The position numbers and the translations under genes were made by a program. This document shows positions 25,763 through 36,059 of a DNA stretch of 64,000 nucleotides, piece by piece. Position 1 is the first letter of the stretch. Each line of letters begins with the position of its first letter. The DNA is from Nymphaea colorata. Its lineage: Eukaryota > Streptophyta > Magnoliopsida > Nymphaeales > Nymphaeaceae. Location of the stretch: positions 5,001,528 through 5,065,527 of the forward strand of contig NC_045140.1 of the NCBI RefSeq assembly GCF_008831285.2. Reading direction: 5' to 3'. A model generated the notes under the pieces. It did no database searches. It was given only the letters and a program-made list of their open reading frames with translations, and was not told the origin of the DNA.

Positions 25763-28700
25763 GATTCTCGTTATCCTGTGTCACATCTTCAAATAGCCAG
25801 GCCATCCATCTAAAACATATAGATGACTGAAAGAAAAACAAAAAAAAAAGTGTGAACTATTAGTACATGATTAAAATGTCTCGTTCATTTTTTTCTCTTA
25901 ACCTTTTATTATGATAGATCGAACAGTCATGATTTGATTAGATAGCTGCTGACTCTAAAAAGCCAAAGTCATATATATATATATATCATGTTTCTCTTTT
26001 TTTTTTCTATTAGCCATTTATCTTGGTAAATTGGATGCTCTTTAAATTGGATGCTCTTGATTTATATATATATCTTGTTATCAGCCTACATCAGCTAACA
26101 CGAGTAGGTTTCATTTACTATATATTTACGTTGCATTGGATTCAACATGGATGTCAAATCCCAAGAGAAGTGAAATCCACAACAGTTGTTCAACATCCAC
26201 CTGTAACGTGAATCTTAAATCCATACTGTGGTGTAGATCCACGGTAATCTTAAATCACCGCAAATGTGCACGACGTTGTTGAAGATAAGATTTGAACGGA
26301 GGAGAATAAGCGGTTGCTGACCTTGGTCCACGAGTAAGGATTGAGGACCAGCCGAGGCAGACTTCCATTGTACTCTCTCTCCTCGAACTTCATCGGTCCT
26401 GCCAAAAAGAGGGCGACAAAAATCAAATCAGTAGAAAACAACAGCTCTTAATAGAACTGCTGTGTCATGTCCACATCAACACCGGATTGCACGATTTTCT
26501 TTTCATTATCTTTTTACTTTTGTTTTTCTGCCACGATTTTCTTCGATCCTCAAGGAAGAAGGAAGGCCTTTCTTCGGACAGCATCCCTTTACCCAATGAA
26601 CTTTTTATTTTATTAAATAATTGTATTTCATCATTAATTTTCTAACAATTGATGAAGGATTCATTTGATCGCATGGGGCGGTTCAATGTTACGGTTCCCG
26701 GATTGTTAAAATGTAAAAAAAAAAAATCAGTAAAAGAAAAGTCACTAGATTGGCATATTAGCCACTGTTTATAGTACTGGTTTAAATTTACTTTAATGAT
26801 GATTTATAGTCTTTTTTTAGCAACAATTTTTAAAATTTGATCTGTCCAACAACTATCACAAGCACTCACTAGTGTGTATCATTTTTAAAGTTTATATTGC
26901 AAGATGGGAACTGATATTTACAAAAGTACCGTGGTTGGAAGGGGCCATCACACCTAAAACGCCTAAATTAAGAAGGCGTTTGATGTATGGAATATGAGGC
27001 TTCCATTATTCCTTAGGATAGGAGTCAGGAATTTTTTTATGAGTGGCACTGTAGCAAAGATTTATCAGCAGAATTTCAAAGATACTGGAAGCACTGGTAA
27101 GGATTCATTACCAGCGCAGTTTTAGCGCTGACTCGCTTGGGTCCTAACTCGTGGCCTAGTAAAAGGACGATCCCAAACAAACTCAAGCGATTCACGAGCC
27201 ACTTGCCGAGTTGGCCAACAATGGGACCAACTTTGATGCAATGGGATACTTTTTCCTTTGGTATTTTTGAGCTTTTTAAGGATAATCTAGTCATCAAAAA
27301 ATCGTTTTTTTGCATTAATTTTCTAGTCTTGTCATTGTAGGGAGGCTGGTGTAGTACTCCTTATTAAGCAAGGTCTCATAAGCTTTTCGAGTTCTTTGTA
27401 AAATCACTCACAAAGCATGTGAAAAGCAATTTTCTAACATAGATGAGAACCTCAAAAGAGTCGTCATTCCAGATCCACATCCTCATCATCAGAACCTTCA
27501 TCACAAGCTGCGATGACGAGAGGAATGGGAAGCTTCTGCTCTCCTCTGGGGAGGGGTTTTAGAGAGGGAGAGGTCAATATTGTCAAGGGTAGCCCCTCGG
27601 TTGACAGATTCCTCAAAGTCTGAGGCATCTGATGACCCAAGGAGCTGCTCTCGATGTGAGATGGGCAGCTTTGTCGTAGAAAGAAGGATAGGCTTTCAAA
27701 AAGAAGACCAGACACAGAAGAAACAAGAAGAGAGGGCCTCTTAAGGAAGGGGAGTACTCAGCACTTTTAACTCCTTTCAACTGTACCAAAACCATAGCCA
27801 CAAATATTGTTTTTGAGTTATAAATGTTTTTGTACCAGTATAAAACGAAAAAGTTGTTTGTTATGGAAAAAAAGGAACTGAAAAAACATGGGGTCATTTT
27901 TAAAAATTGTTTTTAGTGTTCTGTTGGCCTAAATAATGTTTAACGTTTTAAATTTTCAACAATACGTGTTTTCTGTATTACTAAAACCATGTGAGGAACC
28001 CGGTTTTATCATCAGAAATAGTTCCGAAAAGAAATTATTTTGATGCTAAATCAATTTTCTATCACGCTTTCATCATCATACAAAAATTAGACCATCTAAG
28101 CACCTGAAGAAAAAATCTGCCAAGGAAAGGAGAAGGGGATGCAGAGTTACCAATTTCTAACACAAGTCCACTAAATGCAGAACAGCCGGGGCCTCCAGTT
28201 AACCATAGCAGAAGGGGGTCCTGTGCCGGGCTGTTCTCTGACTTGATGAAGTAATAGAAGAGGTGGGTCTCCTCTCTCATCCCAACACTTATATATCTGC
28301 AATACAGAATAGACCAAAAAAAGGAAGAAGCAGAAATCAGATCTTCTTAATCATCATGCATCATTTTCTATTTTAATCCAGACCAGAAGAAACATGGTTC
28401 CTGGAGCTTGCTGTTAATTTTGTTTTATTTTTTCGGATCTGCTTTCTTTTTTGGTTTCCATTTCTTCTAGTGAGATCTCCGTGATGTCCCACTCATCTGA
28501 TTCAGGTGATTCCGGAATATAATTAAAATAACAAACAGTGCAAGCTCGCCGGAGAGGATGACGTACAACAAGGTTTTGCTAATGTTCAAATTAAGGCCCA
28601 CCAACGTGTAGCAGGCGGCACAAATCAACAAAATCCAGCAAGGACCTGTTGACCTGGAAACTGTATGACAGAGATGTGGAAGAAGATATAGAAACACAAC

Positions 28701-29322
28701 CATTTCTGTAAAGTTTCAAGGGGATAAGGAATGAAGTCATGCTCAGTTATCCTATGAAGTATGAAATCCATCATCCTTTTCCAGTATAACCATACGCTGG
28801 ACTAAATGGAACCATAGACGTTCCACAAACCAGTCCTGTTCTGAAAGTTGCCGGTCGGAAAGTCAAAATAGCGGACAACGGAAGATTGTCTGCTATATCA
28901 AACTAGAACGGCCTCAGTTGGAGTTAAGCAACAACCATATAAATAAATATCCTTCTCAGTTCTTTTCACCAATATTAAAGCTAGATTCCCGCTTTGAAGT
29001 AAGAACATTTTGTGGTAGTGTTTAGCCGGCCTCTAATTTCCGGCAACCATTGCCGGAAAAAGGCTAAGAATACATAGAGCTGATTACAGAGTTGAAGCTT
29101 ATAGGATGAGCCGCTGGTAGAGAATGCCAGAACCAGTTGCTTGTGTGAAGTGGGTGGCGCTTACCCAGTGTACAACTCAAATGGCAGAGGTCCATCAAAA
29201 CCTGGAAGGAACCTGATGAGTCTGCTCGAGGACGCATGTGCAGCAGCTATGTCCTTCCATGAAAGCACTAAAAGAAGAACTATGTAAAGGGCAAATGGCA
29301 AGAACTGAGGAAGAGTTCTCAT
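15077..29322 (-). CDS. Serine carboxypeptidase-like protein, copy 1 (14 exons, intact)
   Basis: SCPL proteins are secretory or vacuolar alpha/beta-hydrolases; clade IA members act as acyltransferases using glucose esters, others as peptidases. Exons in transcript order: 29165-29322, 28151-28296, 26322-26398, 25198-25320, 24928-25030, 23061-23098, 21979-22077, 21698-21778, 21456-21605, 19552-19623, 18933-19060, 17174-17287, 17002-17047, 15077-15160. All introns are GT-AG and phases fit, giving 472 residues, normal for the family. Residues 1 to about 30 form a hydrophobic signal peptide. Key motifs: [17 protein letters not shown] (38-54), [11 protein letters not shown] (86-96), nucleophile GDSYSG with Ser187, SGDHD (392-396), and [11 protein letters not shown] with His449. 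[11 protein letters not shown] favours the acyltransferase-rich clade I, but substrate cannot be inferred. The start is the only ATG ahead of the signal peptide. Introns of up to 1.9 kb hold transposon debris. Confidence 0.93.
18468..18796. mobile_element. hAT-like TIR element in intron 11 of SCPL copy 1
   Basis: The left end TAAGCCTGAGCGTC is inverted to the right end GGGGCATCAAGTC (read on the minus strand, preceded by TAGGCA). Flanks AATCCAAG (18460-18467) and AATACAAG (18797-18804) match at seven of eight bases. The middle is an AT-rich (TAATTA)-type palindrome. Unit 2 has a truncated relative at about 50280-50680, so insertion predates the duplication. Confidence 0.65.
27345..27765. other. 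Unit-1-specific segment in intron 2 of SCPL copy 1
   Basis: Unit 2 has unrelated sequence (about 59790-61220) at the matching place. A minus-strand frame at 27464-27715 ends in the acidic tail [13 protein letters not shown]. It has no recognisable domain and I do not call it a gene. Confidence 0.35.
28467..28703 (-). other. Unrecognised hydrophobic open frame in intron 1 of SCPL copy 1
   Basis: The frame is 78 codons long. It encodes two or three hydrophobic stretches ([34 protein letters not shown]) and a basic end. It lies in about 500 bases (28420-28930) that unit 2 lacks. The composition looks like a membrane-protein fragment, but I do not recognise the family. It could be part of a transposon or a captured exon. 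Confidence 0.25.
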
Positions 29323-30709
29323 CTATCTGGACTAATTGTGCTTCTTATTCTTTCCCCCTAAGGAAAAAATCTCCGCAAGAGTTGCCGCCGTTCGCTTCTT
29401 TCTCGCTGCCTTTCTCGCTTGAGGAGATATGGGAACCTTTAGACCTTGTCAGTTCTAAAAATCAACAAAAATATTGCTCTTCAAGGATTTTATGGATGAA
29501 GTGAATTGAATGAATGGACTAAAATGAACCACATCTGGTAAAGGCACTCTCAGTGTCAATGTTTTTGACCTTCTCAGGTTCCAGGTTAAAAAGTTCAAAA
29601 TCTTAAGAAACCTTTCACCAACAAAACATTTACTAATAATACATTTCACCCATGTAATGCCTCACTTTAATGGTTATTGTGTACTTAAACATTGCGAGAA
29701 AAATTAAAGGACTTAGGGTTGTTAAGTGGTTAGTTGTTCCAGTTTTTAGCCTCTTTCGTTAAAACTGAAGCTACAAAGTAGCGGGTTGAAATTTGTCAAA
29801 CCAATGGCCAAGCTCATTGTAGAAGTTGGTCGCATTGTTTCAATGGTATCAAAGCAAGATTTACCATTTAGACTTAGAGTCACACACACTGATGTGTTTA
29901 CTTTAGGGGTAAATTGTAATGCCCCACTTTTAAATTTTAATCTTGCATCAAATATTGTGAGAAATTTTGAGAGACTTATAAATTTATTGTCCTAGTTTCT
30001 AGTCTTTTTAAGATGAACTTAAAGTCATTGAAGGATAGACTGGAATTCATCAAACCAATGAGATGCATAATGTTTGTACAAAGAAATATTTAATTCATTA
30101 TTCCTCTTTATTTGAGCTTTGTTTGATGATGTCAGAATTGTGGAATTTTAGATTTTTTATGAAATGAGAATTGCATTATCAAACAAAGAGTTGATTCTTG
30201 AATCATAAGCTCATTTTTTAATCAAAATTCTAAAATTGTGATTCTATCTTAGAGAGTAGAATTATGATTCCAGAATTTTAGAATTTTTTCATCTCTTTGG
30301 GAACATGTCATGATGGTTTCCATTTATCAATTTTAAAATTTTCATTTTTTATTTGTCAAACATATACATCATTTTTAATTCAGAAATCAAAATTCTATAC
30401 TATCAAACACAAAGGGAAACTAAAACTGAAAGTTTCATTCCAATTACATTTTGAGGTGGAATTTTGTTTCTGGAATCTTAATTATAGATTCAAGATTCCA
30501 GGCCATCAAACGCCCCCTAAATGTCTTCGAAATTATAATTTGTTTCTGACCTTGTACCTTTTGACTTTTTGCATCTCATCTCAAGTTGTCAACTCTTTCC
30601 ATAATTCTTTTCATATAGAACTGCCTATAGAGCTCAAATGTATAAGATGAGCCTCAGCTAATAAAGAAAGGGCAGAAACTGTTGCTTATCTGAGGTGGGC
30701 TGTGCTTAC

Positions 30710-30858
30710 CCAGTGTACAACTCAAATGGCAGAGGTCCATGAAAGCCTGGAAGGGCCCTGGTGGAGGACGCAGTTGCAGATGACACCTTCCATCAATGTA
30801 CCAAAAGAAGAATTATGTAACGCGTAAATGGCAGCAACCGAGTAAGAGTACTTCTCAT
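30710..30858 (-). pseudogene. Orphan SCPL exon 1 with a nonsense codon
   Basis: This 149-base segment is a diverged copy of SCPL exon 1, lying 1.4 kb upstream of copy 1. It keeps the ATG, the hydrophobic leader (LLPFTRYIILLLVH), the conserved [10 protein letters not shown] end and the GG|GTAAGC donor. Codon 23 is TGA, where copies 1 and 2 have Leu followed by Ser-Trp. Nine bases are missing before LPG, with frame kept. No exons 2-14 follow between here and the real exon 1. It is either the remnant of an older SCPL duplicate or an abandoned alternative first exon. Confidence 0.85.
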
Positions 30859-31047
30859 CTCTCTTTGTTGTTTTCTTCCTCATCTTTTCCTGTAAGAAAG
30901 AAATCTTCGTAAGAGTTTCTGCTGCCGCCTCTCTCTCTCTTCTCTCTCTCTCCTTCGCGTAAGTAGAGCTTTGAAGAGCCTTTACAGTTTACACCTTGTC
31001 GGTTCTCAACATTATGCAAAAAAATGGACCAGCTTTTAACTTATTAG

Positions 31048-31106
<59 letters not shown>

Positions 31107-32061
31107 AATTGAATGGTGATAAGAGAAAAATAAAAAGAAAAAGTAATGGCCATTTTCGTTTAGTTTATAACTTTTTTTTTTTTTTTTTTTTTTCAACTAT
31201 CTATCTGCTTTAGATGAACAGCCTTGATTACTTAGGTGACTCTAAACATCAGAGTCACCTTAATTTACAACTTTTTTCCCTTTTTTTTTACATATGTGTG
31301 TGCGTGTTTCACCCACCTTGTCTGATTAATCTCAAAACAAAGAGATATAAAAAGAGATATACTCAAGAAATGGAGTTACAGAAATTTGTAAAAAAACTTG
31401 AGGTTGAAAGCATGCTATAGTTAAAATCTATTCAAACTATTTGAGAAATTTATTGTAAAATTGAAAGTGTGTAGATGAGCCATGAGAGCCCTCTCCTCCA
31501 CAAGCATGTATATAGGTCTGCTATGAATGCTCCACAATAATTTTTAGGTCATTACAATGTTATTTTTCAAATTTTCAATAAACCCCAATATATTTCCACC
31601 ACTGAAGGGAACGTGACCAAATTCTCGACATAGGTGATTCGTGTCACAGCAATCTCATCATGACCATGATATCCTGATGCCCCAACCACAGGCAGAGGGT
31701 AGGCGGGCTGGCAGGCGCCACTGTCTCCCATCAAAGTTTTGAAATTTATAGTGATTAAATATTTTGAAACATTTTGTTCGGCCCAGTAATTTTTTTGAAA
31801 AATATGGGTTGATCCCTGTTAAAAATTAATTCTCAAGTTTTTTATTTACTGATTGCACGACTGTTTGGACCCTGTAAAAATGATTCACCTCTGCCTTTGC
31901 TTTTGCTTTTTAGATATTTTTTGTCGCCTTGTCTATCAATTCAGTTTTTTTTTTTTGTCTTTAGTTTTCATTTTTGTAGGGGACATCAAGGGCCCGATAG
32001 TCCTTCAAGAATCTAGATGATCAATCAAGAAGGCTCAGAGTTGATAAGAGATGAGAAGATA

Positions 32062-32411
32062 TAGGGCTGTTCAATGAGTCTAGCTAACTGGAGCTCGACT
32101 CGAACTCCTTTGATAAACTCGACTCGTTTAAAACGAGTCAAGTTCAAATTAAGTGGGCTTGGTTAAGGTCGAAAAAGAAAATATATAAAATATGTCTCAT
32201 AAAATTATCAAAAAAAAGTAGACTGCTTCAAATGGGTACGCGTGATTGGTATGTGGGAGATTCCATTCAAATCTATATTCTGCCTCTTCTTTAAAAAAAT
32301 AATTTTTTAATGAAATGCTTGGCTCTGCTCGAGCCAATCTTGGCTCAAGCTCGAATCGAACCGAGTTTGAGCTGGCTCAACTTGGCTTGAACTCGCTCAT
32401 GAATAGCCCTA
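32062..32411. mobile_element. hAT-like CTCGA-rich element
   Basis: It starts TAGGGCTGTTCA and ends TGAATAGCCCTA, a good inverted repeat. Flanking octamers AGAAGATA and AGGTGATC match at five of eight positions. The interior is the GAGTCGAG/CTCGAACTC-rich type seen at 4079-4545. Confidence 0.6.
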
Positions 32412-33022
32412 AGGTGATCTAAAGGGATGTAGGAAAGACTAAGTGATATTGATAAGAAAAACGGGAGAAGGAACCAATGTACGTATGAATCATGCAACTG
32501 ATTTTTTTCATTTCTTCTAAAATGAGTTTGGGAAAGCCCTTAAAATGTGACCCCCTTAGGAGGTAGCACTAGGGTTAACATCTTCTGCTTACTTTTCAAC
32601 AAGGTTCAATCCTTTAAACCATAAATTAAATCAAATAATGAACAGATACTGATGCAAAGTGAGCCCAGACCAGTCACATGTCCAGTTTGAGCCCAGACAC
32701 GCAAGTCTCACATCAACACTCAGTTAGAGGTGATGCGACTCGAAGTGGAATTCTGTTGCAAATCCTGACCTCCAGCAGGCTGGGGTTACATTGCATAGGT
32801 TCTCTCGAGCAATGGGATAATCGATGTTTACCTACATGTCGTGAGATTCGGTGATTTACAGTGATGCGCTCAGTATTGTGTTAGTGACGATTTTTACCGA
32901 CACTATTTCACCTGCAATGAAAGAAAATGTTGGTAAAACGTTTACCGATGCATTGCCATGTTTCATTGACATGTCTTGGCCGTCAGTAATACCTAGGTTT
33001 TTGTAGTGATAGAAATTAAAAG

Positions 33023-33167
33023 CAGTGGCGGAGCCATATGTAGTCTGATGTGGCAATTCCCCACACCCACCCCTTAAAATTTCTTTATTTTTACATGGCA
33101 TTTTTGTTTACTATATATATAAAGTATTTCTAAACTAGTGCCCCTCCAATTCGAGCTCTGGCCACTG
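33023..33167. mobile_element. Short TIR element with CAGTGGCGGAGC ends
   Basis: The left end CAGTGGCGGAGCCA is inverted to the right end GAGCTCTGGCCACTG. It is 145 bp and non-coding. It belongs to the same family as 60743-60913. The flanking octamers match only partly. Confidence 0.5.
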
Positions 33168-34976
33168 GATAGAAGCGTGCTTACAGCACAATAAGGATAG
33201 GTTCTTGAGACCTTTTGGTACATATCATTACTGTTTTTATGTTCATTCATTCGTTTTGGTTATTTGGATATTCCGGCTTTCATGTCTGATCTGTATCTCT
33301 TTGTATCGTTATTGTTCCGATTCCATATGTGATTGGCCTGTTGATAGGGATTTGTTGATGATCAATTAAGGTAGTTTTTTTTTTTTTCTTATTTCTCTTG
33401 CTTTTTCTTCCCAGCGTTTGTTGATTTTCTCCGTTCATTAGCATAATCATATGAGGTTTAGGGAAAACCCCTGTGCCCTTGCATCGAATACCCTGATCAA
33501 ATTTCCAAGACTTGTTTGATTTTTGAGGGTTCAATGTGGAAAGCCAATTATCGTAGACGAAATAATGGAGAAATTCATAATCTAAATGCCTATCATGAAA
33601 CCAAGTGATGAAAATCTGCTAGATATTTGTCACTCTCACTATTGGAAAACCAAGATGATAATCTCTTGTTCTTTGATACTTTCTCTTATGATTACCTTTG
33701 ATAATCACTTATTCTTGATTATCTTTTTTTTTACAAAAAAAAAAACAAATTTAAGTTGCTTTTGATAATCTTCGATCTTAGATCCAAAGCTGCATAAAAG
33801 AAGTGTTTTTTAAGATCCTCCGTTAAACAAATTGAGGATCTTTGCAACGTGGGTCTTAAATCCATAAAAGTCCTGGATTAAAGTTAGATGGGGAGGTGGT
33901 CTGAGCTTAAATCCATGGACCCCAATGAAAGAAACACAACCTTAGGGAGTAACCTTCCCCCTTATGGGGAGCCAACTCCAGCTGATAAGCGAGTATAGTT
34001 AGTCGAGTTCGAGTTACATGAACACGACTCGATTAAACTCAATTAAGCTCATTTCATCTACGTAACTTTTTTTAACTTTCAACATTAAAGCAAAAAAACG
34101 AGACCAAGTCAAATAGAGAGTTGGTAAACAAACTTAAACTAGTTGTGCTGGAGCCAGAACTTGGTCCATTGAATCGAGCTCAAGCCAACCTTGTACTGCT
34201 TGACTCGAACATGAGTCAAGGTTGAGCCGAGCAATATACGAGTTGATTCGAATGGAGCTGACAGAGCTCGAGCTCGACTCGGCTTGTATAGCACTGCCTA
34301 GATCCAACACTCACCTGCTCGCCTATGGTATGCTAAGTCCTCTATCAAAAATATTTATAATGTAATTTTTTTATACCGACAAAAGAGATTATATAACCCT
34401 GCAAACATGAAAAGACATTATATATAATTTAAGGTAATACAACACCTTGTACCTGCGATAAAATAAAATACATGTGGTTGGCTTACAAATTTAATCTTAT
34501 GCCCTATATTTTATTTCACAAGTATAGGTATAATCAAATCTCTCAGCGTATAATAAATGCTAAGAACATATTACTGAGGCCTAATTATTGTTGTGGCCAA
34601 TTCCCTCATGAAATATTGCAATTAGACATCAACAACTACGAGAATACACGCGACAATAAATAAAATTTTCTTTTCTACTAATGCCACTTAGATTTGAAAT
34701 TAGGTGTGCAGCAGTAAAAGTTCTAGGCGTCGATCAAAGTTAGTTTTTAGCACTAACGTAATGCCGGTAAAGCCTATTTTTCACTGACGTCTTTTTTTGG
34801 ACGTTGATGAAAATTGGTATTCGCCGACATTTGTCTCTGTTGGTAAAAGTTGCATTTTAATTAAGAGAGGCATCTGTTGCCTGTGCGTTTACTAACTTGT
34901 CCTAAATGTGTGATGTCCTGGATGAGTATATGGTCTGTCAATTGGTTTAATTTTGTAAATGTTTCCATTTGTTCAG

Positions 34977-35075
34977 GTACTATCAGTTCTCAAGAGATCA
35001 ATGGAAGCTGGTGCATCTAAGCCAGGTACTTCCTTGTCGCCCAGATGGCCCACTTTTTCGGGATGCTATTCTCAG
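34977..35075 (+). pseudogene. Unrecognised exon-like fragment, unit 2 copy (frameshifted)
   Basis: Same acceptor-like and donor-like edges as 12767-12866, but one T is missing in the 'ggtactt' run, so the 33-codon frame is broken. Family unknown. Confidence 0.35.
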
Positions 35076-35531
35076 GTGCCTTCTTCATGTGCAATTTGAC
35101 ACCAAATCTTCAAATTTGTTCTGTGTAATAATATTTTCCAACAATAGCTGGGCTTGTACGTAGACTCGCCAACTAGCCTACATCCGCAGTCTCTGCAAGC
35201 ACTCTCTTAATCGTTAGAGGTTGCAGGTTCCGCTATATATGTAAGAGTTACAAACGGATGGTACTCTTGCCGACAATGGATCACATTTTTTGGGCTTGAT
35301 TTGGCAAGAGTCTCTTTATCATGCACAACATCATATTTATCTTGTACATTTTTACCTATAGAAAGGTCTATTGTGACAAACACTGATATCCTTGTGATTG
35401 TCTATCTCAACCCCTTGCGCCTTGGAAACCCTTTTTTTTCTTTTGGGTGGTGAGTCCACATTTGGCTGTTTTGCCTGCACTTGTGAAGATCTTGTCTGCT
35501 ATTTCATGAAAGTAGTGTAAGGTAGCATGTG

Positions 35532-35777
35532 TAAAAGAATAACTCAGTAAAGAAACTTTTATTCTCTCGCAAGGAGGAATAGGATGAAGATGATTTACAA
35601 GATAGTTTACAACTCTATATATAGTTTACAATGGAGAGACATTTAAGGAAGGATATCACTACGAGATTTTAGAGGATTTTCTGTTTCTTGTAAAACTGAT
35701 CTGATCTCAACTGAATCAATCATCTGCTATATTTTTGCCATTATCTCTTCTCCTTGACTTTAGAGATTTCCTTAACA
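35532..35777 (-). repeat. 3' LTR of the copia element
   Basis: A 246-bp direct repeat of 43582-43869. It lacks two short internal duplications that the other LTR has. Confidence 0.9.
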
Positions 35778-36059
35778 TGCTCCCTCAAGCTGAATGAGGG
35801 TCCACAATATTCAGCTTGGTTCTAAAATTTCTGAACGAACTAGAGCTGAGTGCCTTTGTTAATCCATCGGCGAGTTGTTCATTCATCCAAATGAATTTTA
35901 TTTGAATGTGACGCTTGCTAACATGATCCCATGCAAAATGACAATCGACTTCAATGCTCCAAGATTAATCACACCATTGTATAGGTGGCTGAACCACCTT
36001 TTCTTCTAGTTCCTGAAGGAGAGATTTTAGCCATAGCAGTTCTGCAGCAGCACATGTGA

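Larger units (their letters stand above)
12655..29876. repeat. Tandem segmental duplication, unit 1 (minimum visible homologous extent)
   Basis: From about 12655 the sequence matches unit 2 starting at about 34862. With interruptions it stays collinear and in the same orientation to at least 29876, which pairs with about 62815. The matches cover exons, introns and flanks of the SCPL gene. The two starts are about 22.2 kb apart, which estimates the original unit length. Weak similarity beyond 29876 (for example 31975-32470 against 63570-63750) suggests the true unit reaches about 34860. Confidence 0.85.
29877..34861. other. Inter-gene spacer between SCPL copy 1 and unit 2
   Basis: Apart from the orphan exon and the elements listed separately, I see no gene. 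A (TA)n(GA)n tract lies at about 31053-31108 and a poly-T run at about 31170-31192. Sequence at 32870-33008 has 'taccgacac' and 'gtcagtaat' motifs and ends in TTTTTGTAGTG, the inverse of a CACTA-type terminus, so a CACTA remnant is possible. Bases 34000-34300 hold another CTCGA-rich stretch. Confidence 0.45.

Noticed and set aside
27464-27897. Minus-strand frames of 83 and 94 codons in SCPL intron 2
   Set aside because: No domain, not present in unit 2, and overlapping each other in different frames.
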